Source: Blakeslea trispora
Taxonomy: Eukaryota > Mucoromycota > Mucoromycetes > Mucorales > Choanephoraceae
Reading direction: 5' to 3'
Assembly (NCBI GenBank): GCA_025331445.1
Contig: JAIWNE010000013.1
Location: 428,383-492,382, forward strand
Length of the DNA: 64,000 bases
Both the position numbers and the translations under genes were made by a program. Of this stretch, positions 34,223-46,567 are shown piece after piece (position 1 is the stretch's first letter; every line of letters starts with the position of its first letter). Below the pieces are notes generated by a model. That model was given only the letters and a program-made list of their open reading frames with translations, was not told the DNA's origin and did not search any database.

Positions 34223-36241
34223 TTAGAAGCCTAAGAAGACAGATCGTTTTTTGCCGGTGGGATAGACAACTAGGTTCGCCATAAAAAGACCCAAAGTAAT
34301 GGATAAAGCAATGCCGAGAATCTGAAACACAAATTCACTTCCACTGCCGTTGTTGGATCCATCAAATAGATGGATAGCACCTCGTACACCTAAACTTCCA
34401 GGTACAAGAATCAATGTACCACTCATCAGAGGCGCGAATGCTTGTCGCTTTGTCACTCGAGCATAAATATTGCCTGCCAAACCCAAGGCAAAAGCACCAG
34501 CACTTGGTGCAATGACGTTGCTTGATCCTACATATTTGGATACAAAGTAGTACACAGCATAGGCAATAGCACTGTCTGCTATCATAGAGGGCCATTGTCG
34601 ATAATGAGCACCGTATACAATACCAATCGCCATAATAGCCAATGGTAAGAGTAAAAATGTCCAGTAAGGATTGATACCGTTTTCACATGTGCCAAGTACA
34701 TTCAGATCGAATTCCGGGTATGCCAGTCGCCAGACAGAGCAACCATAGCCAATACCAAAAGCAAGAAACAGAATGTACATCAATGCGTATACCAAATGAA
34801 CAGTCCCACTCACTAAATTCTTAGCAGCCAATTCCATGACGGAACAAGTAAGTGAATAACCAGGTAACGCAATAACAATCTAAAGGATATATCATGTTAC
34901 TATGATTTTCTTTGATCAGCAAACAACATCTTACGGCAGAAAGAGCAATAGCAGCAAAGCAGACATATGAATGCAATGCTAAAGCAATGATGGCAATTGG
35001 GATGGTAATGGCCATTTCAAACACATTACCAAACATTGGCATTTTCTCTGATATATAGGTCAATACACCCACTAAAAGTAAAAAACTATTATTATCAAAT
35101 CCAAACACAATTTGCAAAGAACACTTGCCACAAAAGCCAAAAATAGCACTGACCCAACAATCTGTCCAGGAACCATTGAAAAATAATGGTGCGACAAAAG
35201 CTGATGATCCGACATAGCCAAGAATAAGCCAGGCTGGACTCCACGTGGGAGGTGAGTTGACGATATCGTCCAACATTCTAGATGCTTCTTCTAGATCCAG
35301 TGCTCCTTTTGCCAGTCTATGCGCAATCAAATTAGATCTTTCCAACTTGTTGATATCTAATGAGCGGGAGCATCGAATTAAATGCGTTTCAGAGGTATGT
35401 GTTTCAACGTCCCCAAATGTAACAACAATCAAACCGGGTAAAACAGCATAACTTCCATCAATTTCTAAGCGTTTGCTGACTTTATCCATAGCAGCTTCCT
35501 AGAATAGAATAAAAAAAAACACCAGTTGATAAAAAAAAGAGAGAGAGAGAGAGGATTTAGAAAACAACGTCTTACAATTCTGTGTGAGGGCGCACCAGTT
35601 CTAACTAAACATTTTCCCATTTTGATGATGACTTCCTGACGGTGAAGAATATCCGCTATTTCTGACGCAATTGCCATTCGATGGGCGGCTATAGCAGGTA
35701 CGTCCTTGCCATTATTGTCGTTGAGCATACCAAGTTCAGCCATACTGTGTACTGTGTTTTCATCGGCATAAACACTATTACGTCCTGAGGATTGAACTGT
35801 GGGAGAGGTTGTCATGGATTGCAAAAAGGCGCGATTGGAAGCAATCGAATGAAGCTGGTGAAGCGATCGCAAAGGTCTGCTTCCTCCTTGAGAAGGCATG
35901 GCACCTCTCATATGTGATGGTTGGTGGTGTCCTGTATGCTGGCTTCGGTCCTCAAACACATCTAGTTTTAACAAGTTTGAAAGGATACCTGCCTTGCTGG
36001 GCCTTCTACGCACATTCTCTCGAGTAACTGAATTGACCAGATGGAAAGCCTGATCTGTATGGCTTGGTACTCCTGTATCGTCAGAAGCAACCTCAATCGT
36101 ATCTGATACAGTATTCAACTCATTGCTCTTCTCGTTCTCATTTTGTGCATTTTCATCTTGATGTCGACTGAATACTGGACGAATGACACTAAGGTCAATA
36201 GGAGGTGGTGTCTCTGGATCGTGAAACTTGTTGCCTTCCAT
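34223..36241 (-). CDS. ThrE/PRM10-like membrane transporter
   Basis: The start MEGNKFHDPETPPPIDLSVI begins a hydrophilic N-terminal region of about 190 residues. The ThrE domain follows: KMGKCLVRTGAPSHRIEAAM, LPGLIVVTFGD and LARRL-like helices (AHRLAKGALDLEEASRMLDD). Then come about ten hydrophobic segments, including LILGYVGSSAFVAPLFFNGS, MPMFGNVFEMAITIPIAIIA and VPGSLGVRGA. Bacterial ThrE exports threonine and serine, and the yeast relative Prm10 is a pheromone-regulated membrane protein; the substrate here is unknown. Introns interrupt after SHRI, in the middle of the membrane domain and before the MELAAKNLVSGTVH exon. The single N-terminal ATG at 36,241 has no in-frame competitor upstream. 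Confidence 0.85.
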
Positions 36242-39200
36242 GAGTCACTAAACAATTTTTTTTAAAGAAAAAAAAAAAGAAAAGATGTAAAAAAAAAAAA
36301 AAAATTGATGTAATCCGAAATAAGATCTACCTGTCAATTAACGAATGAAAAATTTTCAACAATTGGCCGCGTTTCACAAACAAGGGGGGGAGGGGGGACA
36401 GTGAACAATACAAACACCAATCATTTCACTGAAGGCAAGGAGGCAACAACAGTAATCATCGTGAGAAATTGGAATTTTCAAATAGTATCACCAAGGTCAT
36501 CTCTGCTTGTCAGACATAGAAGGGATTCTGTAACACAAGCAAAAAAAAAAAAAACTTTTCAGCACGTTTGCTCGTTTTGTGTATCTTGAAAATGAGCCAG
36601 TTTGACGCGTATATGCGAGCAATAAAGATTTTAGCAGTCTTATGATTGAGTCACAAAGGACACTCAAGCAAAGAAAGATACCGCTTTACGGTAAGGTCAA
36701 TGTTGCCAACAGGCATTCATTATCCTTAGTTTCAACAACAGTCTTACTATTGTTAATTCGGTTATTATCATTACAAGCGAATATAAATAGAGCATGTTTA
36801 ATAGCAGCTTTAAATACAAATTAAACAATGAAAACAATCCATCGTTTGATATTATGAAATTAAGCATAAGCATGGTGAGATAAGTGAAAAGAGCAACCTG
36901 GCTGTTGAAGTCGACACCAAGGTTATGCCAAACCTCTATTACCAGCAGGCCTCCATAAAGATCAACACTCATCCTCAAGATCAAATATGTATTGAGAGAA
37001 AGAATATAGTCCCTCAATTGAGCTATTTAGAATACGCATACAAGGTAGTTTGACAAAAAGACAAAACTGAGTCCCGATTCTTGCCAAACAAAAGTGTTTT
37101 CTATCAAGAAATAAAAGAAACTCCTATAATGATGCTGTTGAAGAACTGGGAAAAGCGTCGTTCTGGCCTCAAGGATGGGCTTGGTGATTTGGTTGATCTT
37201 GTTGACAAAGAAGATAAAAGACAGCAATCATATCTGTGAGTGCTACAATCATTGCCATGAACAAGATATCTTTTTTTTTTTGCGTGCCTTTGAACTTGGC
37301 ATTACACAGATATCATGGATATGAAAGTTTTTTTTTTTGTGAGACTTTTTTGAAAGTTGGCTGGTTTTACAAAGTTTAAGGAACACATATAAGGAACCTA
37401 AGAAATGAAACAACTAAATGCACTGCTAAGAGTCCAATAGCCTTAACAAGCATCAGATCATTATTAGGACTGTTTGATATGCTGTCAGTTACCTGATCAA
37501 ACACAACTTTTTTAATGTCTATCATAGATATCTTTTTGCTCACGATTTCAGAGCTCTCTATTGTTTGCAACTCTAGCTTGGGTCATCATGTCATTCTTAG
37601 TCCTACAGCTTTGTTCATTAAATATTGCCAATGGCACATTGATTAAGTCATATTGAAATGGGTTGGAGTTTTGCCAACATTGACAAGAGCTTGCTCAAGT
37701 AGATTTTTATTAGGCTTAGGCATGATTTGACGAAAAAGGCGTTTAATGCACCATCATGCAGTAGACTGAAAAAGTCTCAATTGTGTAACGCGAGCATTCA
37801 TCCCAAAGGGTTTAGGTTGATTCGATTTTCTAAAGCAACGGGACAAATTGTTAAAAGATAGCACCAGCTTGACCTTGATACGTATTGAAATACACTCAAA
37901 CCATTCCTAATTGTTTTTTAATCAAATACAATGCTTCATATTTCTCTCTCAAAAAAAAGACAAAATAGACTGCACCACTAACAGTTGTTAAATTCACAAG
38001 TAGAGTCGGATCACTAACAATAATCCAAAGAAAGATCTTTGTCCAGTAGCAAGTGTACAATAGCACATCCCGGCTAAATCATAGCTCTTTTCTCTGGCTT
38101 AATCTATCCTTTCTTTTACTAATTGTAATGCCCATCGTTGCTTGCGACAATATGAAGTTTAGGAAATTAAGCTCTTGAGGTCGGTAAAAGCGAACAACTG
38201 AGGGTATACGCGCTTTAGAGGACTAAAAAGCCTGTTTTAAGAAGAAAATGGCGTTGGATTTCAATTTGTTATTTTGTGTAATGCAATCATGTTAAAGAAT
38301 TGAGATTTAGCCAACAGACTGACGTCAAGTAAACAAAAATAGGACTTGAGCTCAACAAGATCTTGTGATACCTAGGTCACCAATTTCGAAATTAAAATAA
38401 TCTTGATCTCACCATTCGCTTCAAAAGAACCGAGCTGTTTAATAAGACGAATCTATTGGACCTAGACTGTAGTTGTCTCTTGAAAGGCCATTGATGCTCA
38501 TCCCATTGTCTGTTTGAAAAAATCAAAGATATCTCAAGAATTGCATGATGTTGAGACTTTGAGAGAAAAGAAGGGTATCTGACAGATTTTACTCTAGTTT
38601 ATACTAATGATTTAGATAAAAGTGAAGCAGCTTTAAGAGTTTAGCTTATATGAGTGGACTGGAACGACAAGTTTGAAATATATTGATAATAGAATGAGTC
38701 ATCTTTTTTGGTCAATATTTGTCTTATCACACAGAGTGTACTATACCAAACTTAACATGAACCATTTTAGGCTGCTCCAATGAGGAGGTTCGTAAGCTTC
38801 AAAAGAAAATAAAATTGTTATCATTCTCACCTTTAGCTTTAGACTATGATCGAAAGGAGGTAGACACAAACAAACAATGGCATGCTTTGTTGGTAATTCT
38901 ACCTCTAAAAGCTGATTCTTGCACACTGTTTCACAAGAGAGCATGTAGACTTCTTATAACACCAACAAGAACTTTCTCATTTCTTTATTTGATTATCTTG
39001 AGTTCCAAGAAAATTTAGAGTTTGTTTTTTTACCGGCTCTTATTAGCCATTGAGTCTCCACCATTTTTGCTAATGAATCAGGACCTTTCTGTCTTGTTCA
39101 ATAGGGGCTTTTCAGCCAATTTAAAGTCTATGGAATTCTAGTATGAGTTAGGATCACAAATGAAGCCAATCCAAGCAAAGGATGGCAGTGCCTTTAAAAT

Positions 39201-39734
39201 TCCCAGCAAACGTATGAGTGAGGTCATGGCTAAATTCAATGTCTATATGTGCCAATCAAAGAGGCGCATACAAGAGTAAAATCACGTGTGACAGTTCAAC
39301 TTATTCAGTTTCTTCTATTTTAGTCCTTTTTTACTGAATTCTATCTAGATGGACTCTCTTTTTTTTTTTTCTGCGCACTTTTTTTTTTTTCTTACTAGTA
39401 TTCATTGTATAAATGACGTTCTCTCCATGTCATTCATATCTATAGAAATAAAGGGGGGAGAAGGGGAACAAGATAAGTAAAGTTTAATGATAAAGTATAA
39501 ATTAGAAATGAATGAACATTATACATAATGAGAATGATTAAGAGGCATATAATAAGTTGTGTGTATGGTACAGGTGATGAAGAGATTGTTTGTACATTGA
39601 TGTAGCTAGGTTACAATGCATATATATATATATAATATGTATATGTATATATATATGTATATATGTGTGTGTGTGTATATATAGGATAGATGTTTAAATA
39701 GGATAGATGGTATACATATATATATATGTTCTCT
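36242..39734. other. Large gene-free interval
   Basis: About 3.5 kb with no convincing exon. It includes the promoter of the transporter, with A-runs at 36,260-36,305 and a GGGGGGGAGGGGGG run at about 36,385-36,398. A TA-rich microsatellite block lies at about 39,618-39,728. The middle part (36,650-38,600) could be an old, unrecognisable element, but no terminal repeats or domain traces were found. Confidence 0.45.
39618..39728. repeat. TA/TG microsatellite block
   Basis: Runs of TATATA, TGTATATG and GTGTGTGTGT alternate over about 110 bp just 3' of the small ORF at 39,735. Simple-sequence DNA prone to slippage; no other role visible. Confidence 0.85.
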
Positions 39735-39989
39735 TTAACACATTATTCGATTGGATTCATTCGCCATAGTATACGAGGAAGTGCTACTGCAGGTTGATGT
39801 TGAGGATTCTTCTGATTCATCAAATGCAGGAAATGAAAAATATAGATCCTGAAATGGGCTGTTTTCGGATGAATTGGCTGACATCTTTCTTTCCAGTTTA
39901 TTATCATTAGTTTGATTAGTTGGCGTGACAAGTAAGAACAGATTCTTTACGAATGCAGAGAATGAGTTTCGGCGGTTGTCAGTGTTCAT
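39735..39989 (-). CDS. Small hypothetical protein (84 residues)
   Basis: A single-exon frame starts MNTDNRRNSFSAFVKNLFLL and ends in a Ser/Thr-rich tail (SEESSTSTCSSTSSYTMANE). No domain is recognised. It is not a shadow of another gene, its composition is more protein-like than neighbouring ORFs, and A-rich DNA precedes the ATG, as expected for an expressed gene. It could still be a chance ORF or the end of a longer decayed gene. Confidence 0.35.
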   Translation of the reverse strand: MNTDNRRNSFSAFVKNLFLLVTPTNQTNDNKLERKMSANSSENSPFQDLYFSFPAFDESEESSTSTCSSTSSYTMANESNRIMC

Positions 39990-42273
39990 GTTTATGTCAA
40001 ATTGTTGAAAGAATTAATAGAAATAAAAAAAAAAAAAAGAAAAAAGAGGACTGAGATAAATTGTTTCTCTGCTTTTATTCCCTTTTTTTTTTTTACTATA
40101 ACCATAACTGGTATTATGTGGTCCAAGCGACAAAATAAAATGCCCCGATCCGTTTGCTCCAGAAGTGATTGCTACTTTTGTTCGCTTGGATCCAGGCCTT
40201 TGTCATACGCATTTATTTTACCTGCTGATCTACACATATCTACAATGCTCACGGTAGTTCTCAAATCGTCTGCAACGTTATCAAATTGACGGGCTACTTG
40301 AAGCTAGTGTTTGCTTAAACGGGCAAACACAAGTATTTTATTTTATTGAGTTGTAGAAAAAACAGTTGTTTCTAGGAAAGCAGCTAGAACCCTTTATTTT
40401 ATTTTGAAAGTTAGATGGCTACTATTGGTTTCCATCCCCCTCCTCCTCCCTCCTTTTCAACCTACAGTCAATATTACAACCGAGCAAAGTAAACTGAGCC
40501 ATTTGCATTTGAAATCAAGAGTGAGTCATATAATAGTCAGGAGCTTGAACAAGATAAGAATACCATGCTGACAAATTTCAGATGAAGAGAGAATTGTTGC
40601 TTGGAAGATGAACTGTTGGCAATCATCTTTCTTATCTCTCTTTCTCTGTGTTTATTTAAGGAAGTACAGGTATCACCTTCTTGAGCATGATTTTTTTTTT
40701 TTATTTTTTATCTTTTGGAGCATCCATTCTCCTAAAAGGTTTATTGCTGCGTCTTGAAACAATTTGCGCCATCAAACACGGCTTGTCATTGGTACATTTG
40801 AGACACTAAGCTTAATCCCAACCTTTCAGTTAGACCTTCCCATTTCCTCCTATTTGACATGGTAGTTGAAATGGAAGGTCTGGATCTTGTCAAAACCAAA
40901 CAGTATGAAAAACTGACTGTTTTTTTCATTTTAATTGACTTTATTGTTAGAGTACGGTCTGAGAATAATTTAGTATGCATTAGGGTTCAAAATAGTGTGG
41001 AAAATGAATATCATCTAAAGAAAAAGGATGCCACGTTGTAGAAGAAAACTAAGAATACATCAGCAGTAGCCCCCCCTCTCTCACGACAAATGATTGACAC
41101 CTTGCATAAAACATAGGTCTTTTTTTTTTTTTTTTTGCCTTGCATAGTGCTAGTAAGGTCTTGCCAGTCTACACATAATACATTGCTATAATGAGAGGAT
41201 ACTGCAAACATGTACTCAAAGTGAAGTATAAGGAATGCCTTCCAGGAGCAAAAGAAAAAAAAAGTCAATAGGATCAATACAGTTTATGCCGAGTTGATGA
41301 CTCATCTACATGGCGCTACAATAATTGTCATGTATTCATATTACCACCATATCAAAGAAAGACATGTAGTTGTTACACATTTACTGCATTTTCTCCAAAG
41401 AAAGCTGATGTCTTTTTTTTTTGAATACTCGAACAATCCCTAGATCTCCTTTCTCTCTCTTTTTCTTTCTTCCACTGACTGCTTAAAAAAAAGAGGTTGT
41501 CTCTGCCTGTTTCCTAAGCCAATCAAAAGTGAACATAAGACCCTAACAGACATATGAGTTTCCTTTCAACATATATATATATATATGTATGTTTATTCAG
41601 ATAGATACCTATCTTGATACCTTTTTTTTTATTTCTATTTACTCTGTTCAATATAGCTAATTGAACTAACAGATTTTTCATCCTATTCTGATTGTTAGTT
41701 TAATTTTGCTACATCCCAAAAAAAAAGGCATAGTGTAAATAATGCATCAACAAAGCGCATGTATAAAATTTATCTCTAGATTGTCAAAATAACTATGAAT
41801 TATTAAATGTGATCGAGGTCATGAAAGGTGGTGAGAATGTCATGTCAACATGACTAGCTTAATCTATCTGCTTTGATTGGATCAATTGCTTATAGAAAAA
41901 AAGGACTGTGATGCTCCCTGTCCTATTAATAGCAGATGATTGATGGATTCTCCTTCAGCTCTTGAAGACAGTATGTTGTTATTTCCCTTAAAGATGAAGC
42001 ATCACTATAAAGGAGTTGCCTAAACAGTGAATGTCTTCAAGTGGTATGCATCTTCTCTTTACGAAAAAAAGTCTGTCATGCCAGAATATAAACTAAAGAA
42101 ACCAATCTCCGCTTTTTTTTTTCTTTCTTTTAGGGTTGTCTTTGCTACTCCTGCCAACGTATCATTTTATTTCATTTTCTCTTTTTATTTTTTTTTTTAT
42201 TATTTTATTTTCTTTATTATTCATTCTCTTGTTATACTTGCTCTCTTTTTTTTGAACAACTTTGTGACCACTT
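39990..42273. other. Gene-free interval before the second kinesin
   Basis: About 2.3 kb of homopolymer-rich DNA with poly-T and poly-A tracts, an AT dinucleotide run at about 41,570-41,586, and a T-rich block at 42,110-42,255 just upstream of the kinesin-like start. Nothing recognisable as coding. Confidence 0.5.
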
Positions 42274-45200
42274 ATGGATGCTACTGCTACTCTCAGGTAA
42301 CTTGTTTTTGCAGAATAGTGAGATAATTAAGCTATCCTAAATGACTCGTATCATTTTCTATAAAAAGAGTAGCACTCAGGGCAAGGCCCTTGCAGGACGA
42401 TGAGGAGATGAGTGACATCACGTTTACTGGCAATCAAGTCACTTTGAATAAAGCTAGTGTCTTTTCCTTTGACACGGTTTATTCTCCATTGTCTACTCAA
42501 AAAGATATTTTTGATACTAGTATAAAGCCTTTGTTTGACAGCTTTTTAAAGGGGTAATTTAGAGTCAAAGAGAGTACCCGAAAAGCAGCATAAATTGACA
42601 ATTCTGTTTTCTTGTTAGTGAGCATGGAGCTATCTATACTTTTGGGTAAAAAAAAAAAAAAAAAAAAAACTTTGAATTGCCCTTTCTTCTTTTGTCTTTA
42701 TTCATACTGTTTGAAAGGTATAAAGGATCAGGAAAGTCCTATAGTTTAGGCACAATTCCTAATGCTGAGTTGGAACCTACAGAAGAAGGTAAATGAGAAC
42801 TTAACAACCAATTGAAAATGGTAATTGACTCCCCCCCCCTTTCTTGCATATAGGCATCTTGCCTCGATTGCGAGATTGTTATTTAGACATTTACAACAAT
42901 TAAAAAATGATACGAGCGAGGTGTATGCGTCTTTTGTGATGGTTGATAAAGGTATACGTGACTTACTTGTCCATCCCGGAATGATACTTCAAGATGTGCA
43001 AGATGTTAGGCAAAAAAGGGTTTACTCCACGCATGATTTATTGCGGTAAGATGATTTAAAATCCGTCCGTGTTGAACTCAATTTATTTATTTTTCTCCCA
43101 TTTTTATTAGGCTTCTAAGTAAGAAGGCAATAGACGGCCCTGATCTAGTGTTTACGGTCACATTAAGACAACAAAAAACAGTTTCCAAGTTTCATTTTAT
43201 TGATATCTCTCAAAAGGTTCTATTCTATTCTATCCTCTTCACAAAAAAAAAAAAGCGCCCTAAACCTAAACTGGCTATTTTATTTAGTGTGCCAATCTAG
43301 ATCTTGGTTGTTTGGACCAACTTGTCCAAAATAGTCAACATAGGCTTTGGTTAACATGCATCAGTTGTGCACGCCGAGATCTTTCTTTGATACAAGAAAC
43401 ACTTCAGTATGGACACCATCTAAGCCAGCCATTGACTCCAGAAGCATCACAATCACTTCGCTCACAAATCACACAACTTCAACTTCAGATAGCTCATCTT
43501 CAGAGTAACCAGCTAGTAGGAGAAGAAATCAAGATGATTCGGGAAGAAATGGAACAAATCAAATCTTATTCTATCCAAGTCTCTCGAGAGCTAGTTGAAA
43601 CACAAAGTGCCCGCGATACTCTTTTGTTGCAGCTAGCCCAAGAGCGGCCTACTGAAGCTCACCCATTGATACAACAGTATGCTCAGCAGATTCAAGATCT
43701 AAAGCTGGAAGTGGTCGAGACTCGTAGTAAACTAAATGCATTGTGTATAGAAGACAGTCCATTGGCTTTGAAAAAGACCAAAGAGGAATCAACAACAAAT
43801 CAACCCTCACCACCAGATTCACCTACTCAATATTCTCATCATCCGATTCATCATCGTATGACTTCTTCTATCTCTTCGGGTCGAAAGAAGCGACCGGTTG
43901 TTCAACGAATGAGGACTTCATCATCTTCTCTGTTAAAGAAGAGACACTCTCATCAAAAAGTAGATGATTTCATTGAGCGCTTGCGCAAACAATATACAGA
44001 AGAGGTAATCTACATACAAGTGTGTGTGTGTGTGTACGACGGAGGGGAAAGGGGTGTTTGTAAGACCTACGATAGATGTGGTCCGTGGGCGTGTGTGTGT
44101 GTGTTTTGGGGGAGGGGGGGGATAAATTTGATTCTAAATCTTACTTAGCACATATGCAAATTATATTATTTGGTCACAGTCAACAGGTGAAACGGTATTA
44201 CCTATGTCACATGCTGAAACAGTGGAGGAAAAAACTCAAACGGAAAGCAAGACTGAAATGGTAGAAACCACTTTTCCTGGTTATCATATTGATACTGTTG
44301 CGCAGCCTATGATGTCTCCTACCTCTCTAGCTCATCATCCCATCTCTCCAACTTCCCCCACGTACCTCTCTAATGAACAAAACGTGTTTTCGACAGGCGA
44401 AGATGAACTAGAGGCTCTTGTAAGTATCCTTGTCCTATCACAACGCATTGGTTCTGACCAAGGACATGACTTTTATCATTTGAAACTTAGGCTGTTCCTA
44501 GCTGGTCAGATATGCCCAAGGCTTTATCTGTAAGTGGCACTTCAACAAAACGAAAGTCCATCTCATTGGATTCCATGTGGGACGATACGGATAGTTCTAT
44601 CACCACCTCACGTGTGGACTTGACTATCAGTGAAGGTCAGGCTCAGCAAACAAAGTCAAAGAACCTCAATGAACATAAACTGAAGCGGCAAAACAAAAAT
44701 CTGTTGAAAATGTTGCACCAGATCCAAGCCGATTTGCTTGTGAAGCGAGAGTTGGTTGGACAGCTAGAGCGATCGGAAGACCAGTTTACTCAATTGCGTA
44801 CAAATTATGAGGAGCGGCTGAGTGAGCTTCGAGACCATCTTGTGGAAATTCAAAGACAACGTGATGATGCACTTGAAAAGGCATTTATCAACAACACATC
44901 AGCCACCACCACCGCCACTACCAATACCGGTCGATCTCAAAGTAGATTAGGATTGCGTGAAAATAGAGAAGCTCAAGAGGTTCGATCCCAATTTGAAGTC
45001 AAGTTGAAACGCCTTGTGTTGGAAAATCAAGAGCTGAAAAAGAAGCAGACCGAATCAACCAGGGCCATTCAATCAGCTCGCCATAAAGCAGAGCAAGCCA
45101 TTCAGCGCTTGAAGGCCGATAACGATTCACTCAAGTCTGACAAGAAACAGTTGAGTCGCTCTCTTAAAAACGAGGTAGATAAGGCACGTGAGGCTGCTCT

Positions 45201-45513
45201 CTCTTATGAACGAGAGATACAGCAGTTGAAGAGAAGATTGGTTGTGGCGATTGATTCAAAGACAAAGGCAGAAGAGACGATAGAAGCACAGAATCAGGTC
45301 TTGAAGAAACGAACCGAGGAAACTACTGCTACCAACCTACAGCTGAGACAACTGACAAATGCATTGCGAAAAGCAGCCAATGAAGGCACGTTCTTGAACG
45401 AGGCAGCCTTGGATAAAATCATGGAGTATGCACAGACTTCCAAGAGCAATATACGTACGACAAAGCCAAGCAGAGCACGTGCTTCTTCTTTTGCAAGTGA
45501 TCCTAGCATATAA
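42274..45513 (+). pseudogene. Diverged kinesin-4-like paralogue with an eroded motor
   Basis: Exon 1 (42,274-42,296, MDATATLR across the splice) and the acceptor at 42,368 match the first intron position of the kinesin at 29,460. The motor then reads VALRARPLQDDEE, FSFDTVYSPLS, IKPLFDSFLKG and a P-loop GYKGSGKSYSLG. It lacks the NxxSSRSH switch I; switch II is IDISQK instead of VDLAGSE; and the tubulin-binding [10 protein letters not shown] segment is missing. After GILPRLRDCY the frame hits a TAA (42,901-42,903), while an alternative frame (LLFRHLQQLK...) continues the homology, so one indel lies near 42,865. The stalk is well preserved (KMLHQIQADLLVKRELVGQL, then long coiled coil) and ends at TAA 45,511-45,513. 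It is either a pseudogene, or a stalk protein with a degenerate non-motor head if the frameshift is a sequence error. Confidence 0.7.
44019..44125 (+). repeat. G-rich and GT-repeat intron sequence
   Basis: An intron of the kinesin-like gene contains two GT runs and G-tracts (GGAGGGGAAAGGGG and TTTTGGGGGAGGGGGGGG). The arrangement of at least four G-runs could allow a G-quadruplex in the transcript. Otherwise it is simple-sequence DNA. Confidence 0.6.
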
Positions 45514-46051
45514 CTAACCAACAAGGATATCGTATAGTTGGTTGCTTGTTTCGTTTTAACCATCGCTATCTCACCTCTTTCACCTATTACCCTTTGCCCT
45601 CAATTTCATTATATCGTTCATGATAACCTATGTATGACGAGTAACACACACACACTCTCTCTCTATATTTTTTTTGTATTGTTTTTTGTTACTTTACTCA
45701 GTCTCTAAGTAATACATATACCCCCCTTTTATGTTCAACCTATCTATGTGTGTGTATATACATACGTATATATATATGTAGATATACACAACTATATACA
45801 TGGAAAACCCTTCATTCATCATCCCTCATTATTCTCTATGCAGTTTATGAAATAAATGTAATCTCGCTCATCAAAAACCCAAAAAAAAAACCATTTCTAG
45901 CTTTATTTTTGCTGAACCCAATGACTTGTGTCTTGGTCTTATCTATCAAGTCTGTCTTTGACTGAATAGATAGTAGATATGGGCTATCTCAATAATGTGA
46001 TCTGTTGTCTCTATGGCCTATCATTAGGTTCTTTTTTTTTTTTTAGTAACC
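45514..46051. other. 3' flank of kinesin-like gene
   Basis: Contains CA, CT and TA/TG microsatellites at about 45,645-45,785. No gene recognised. Confidence 0.5.
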
Positions 46052-46567
46052 GACTCAATGTAGATCAAAATCAACACATTTGCAAAATCAAAACGTTTGA
46101 CCTGTTACAAAAAGAAATGATGTGTCCTTTTATTGAAAAGAGAGAGAGGGAGAAAGAGAATATATAAGCCAATCATAGTCTACACCAGTCAAAGAGGATC
46201 CCCATTGAAGAGAGAAAGATGGTATAGCCCAATTAGTGCTTGCAGCAGGTACAAGAAGAGCAGGAAGTGCAAGCGCACTTGGAGGTACATTTGCTGCAAG
46301 AAATGAACAAACACACAAGCAAATCAAATTAGCCCACCCAACAGTCAAATTCTCTCTCTTTTTTGTTGCTCTAAACTTACTTGCAGCAGCCACCGTTGTT
46401 TTGCATGTTTGAGATTGGTTGATAAAAAAAAAGTAAAGAATAAAGAAAAGCCAAAAAAGTGAGCCATAGGTTGAGTTTATATAGATTTCTGATTGTGTCA
46501 GATGATTGTTTTCCTTGGTAGCAAAATGGCCTCATATGATACTATCATTAGTTGATCACACACACAT
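46052..46567 (-). repeat. 516-bp segmental duplicate, copy A
   Basis: Identical, in the stretches compared, to 51,205-51,720 at a constant offset of 5,153 and in the same orientation. It holds a complete metallothionein-like gene with about 160 bp upstream and 180 bp downstream. The borders are GACTCAATGTAG on one side and CACACACAT on the other; the CA repeat may have taken part in the duplication. Confidence 0.95.
46233..46406 (-). CDS. Metallothionein-like Cys-rich peptide, copy A
   Basis: Two exons (46,406-46,381 and 46,293-46,233) flank an 87-bp GT-AG intron and encode 28 residues, nine of them Cys, in CC, CxxC and CxC spacing (GGCCNKCTSKCACTS, then CSSCTCCKH). No aromatic or long hydrophobic residues are present. 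Short Cys-rich peptides of this kind are fungal metallothioneins that bind Cu(I), Zn or Cd in the cytoplasm; copper is the usual ligand in fungi, but that is inference. The continuous ORF spanning the intron would give an 87-residue hydrophobic peptide and is a worse model because the spliced form is so Cys-rich and the splice sites are canonical (GTAAGT...TTGCAG). Confidence 0.85.

Noticed and set aside
36660..38600. Possible decayed transposon in the large interval
   Set aside because: Short ORFs have no recognisable domain, and no terminal or target-site repeats were found, so I left it as an unassigned interval.
46130..46393. 87-residue ORF covering the metallothionein intron (and its twin at 51,283)
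   Set aside because: It reads through a canonical intron, is hydrophobic, and its frame is not the Cys-rich frame; it is an artefact of reading intron sequence.
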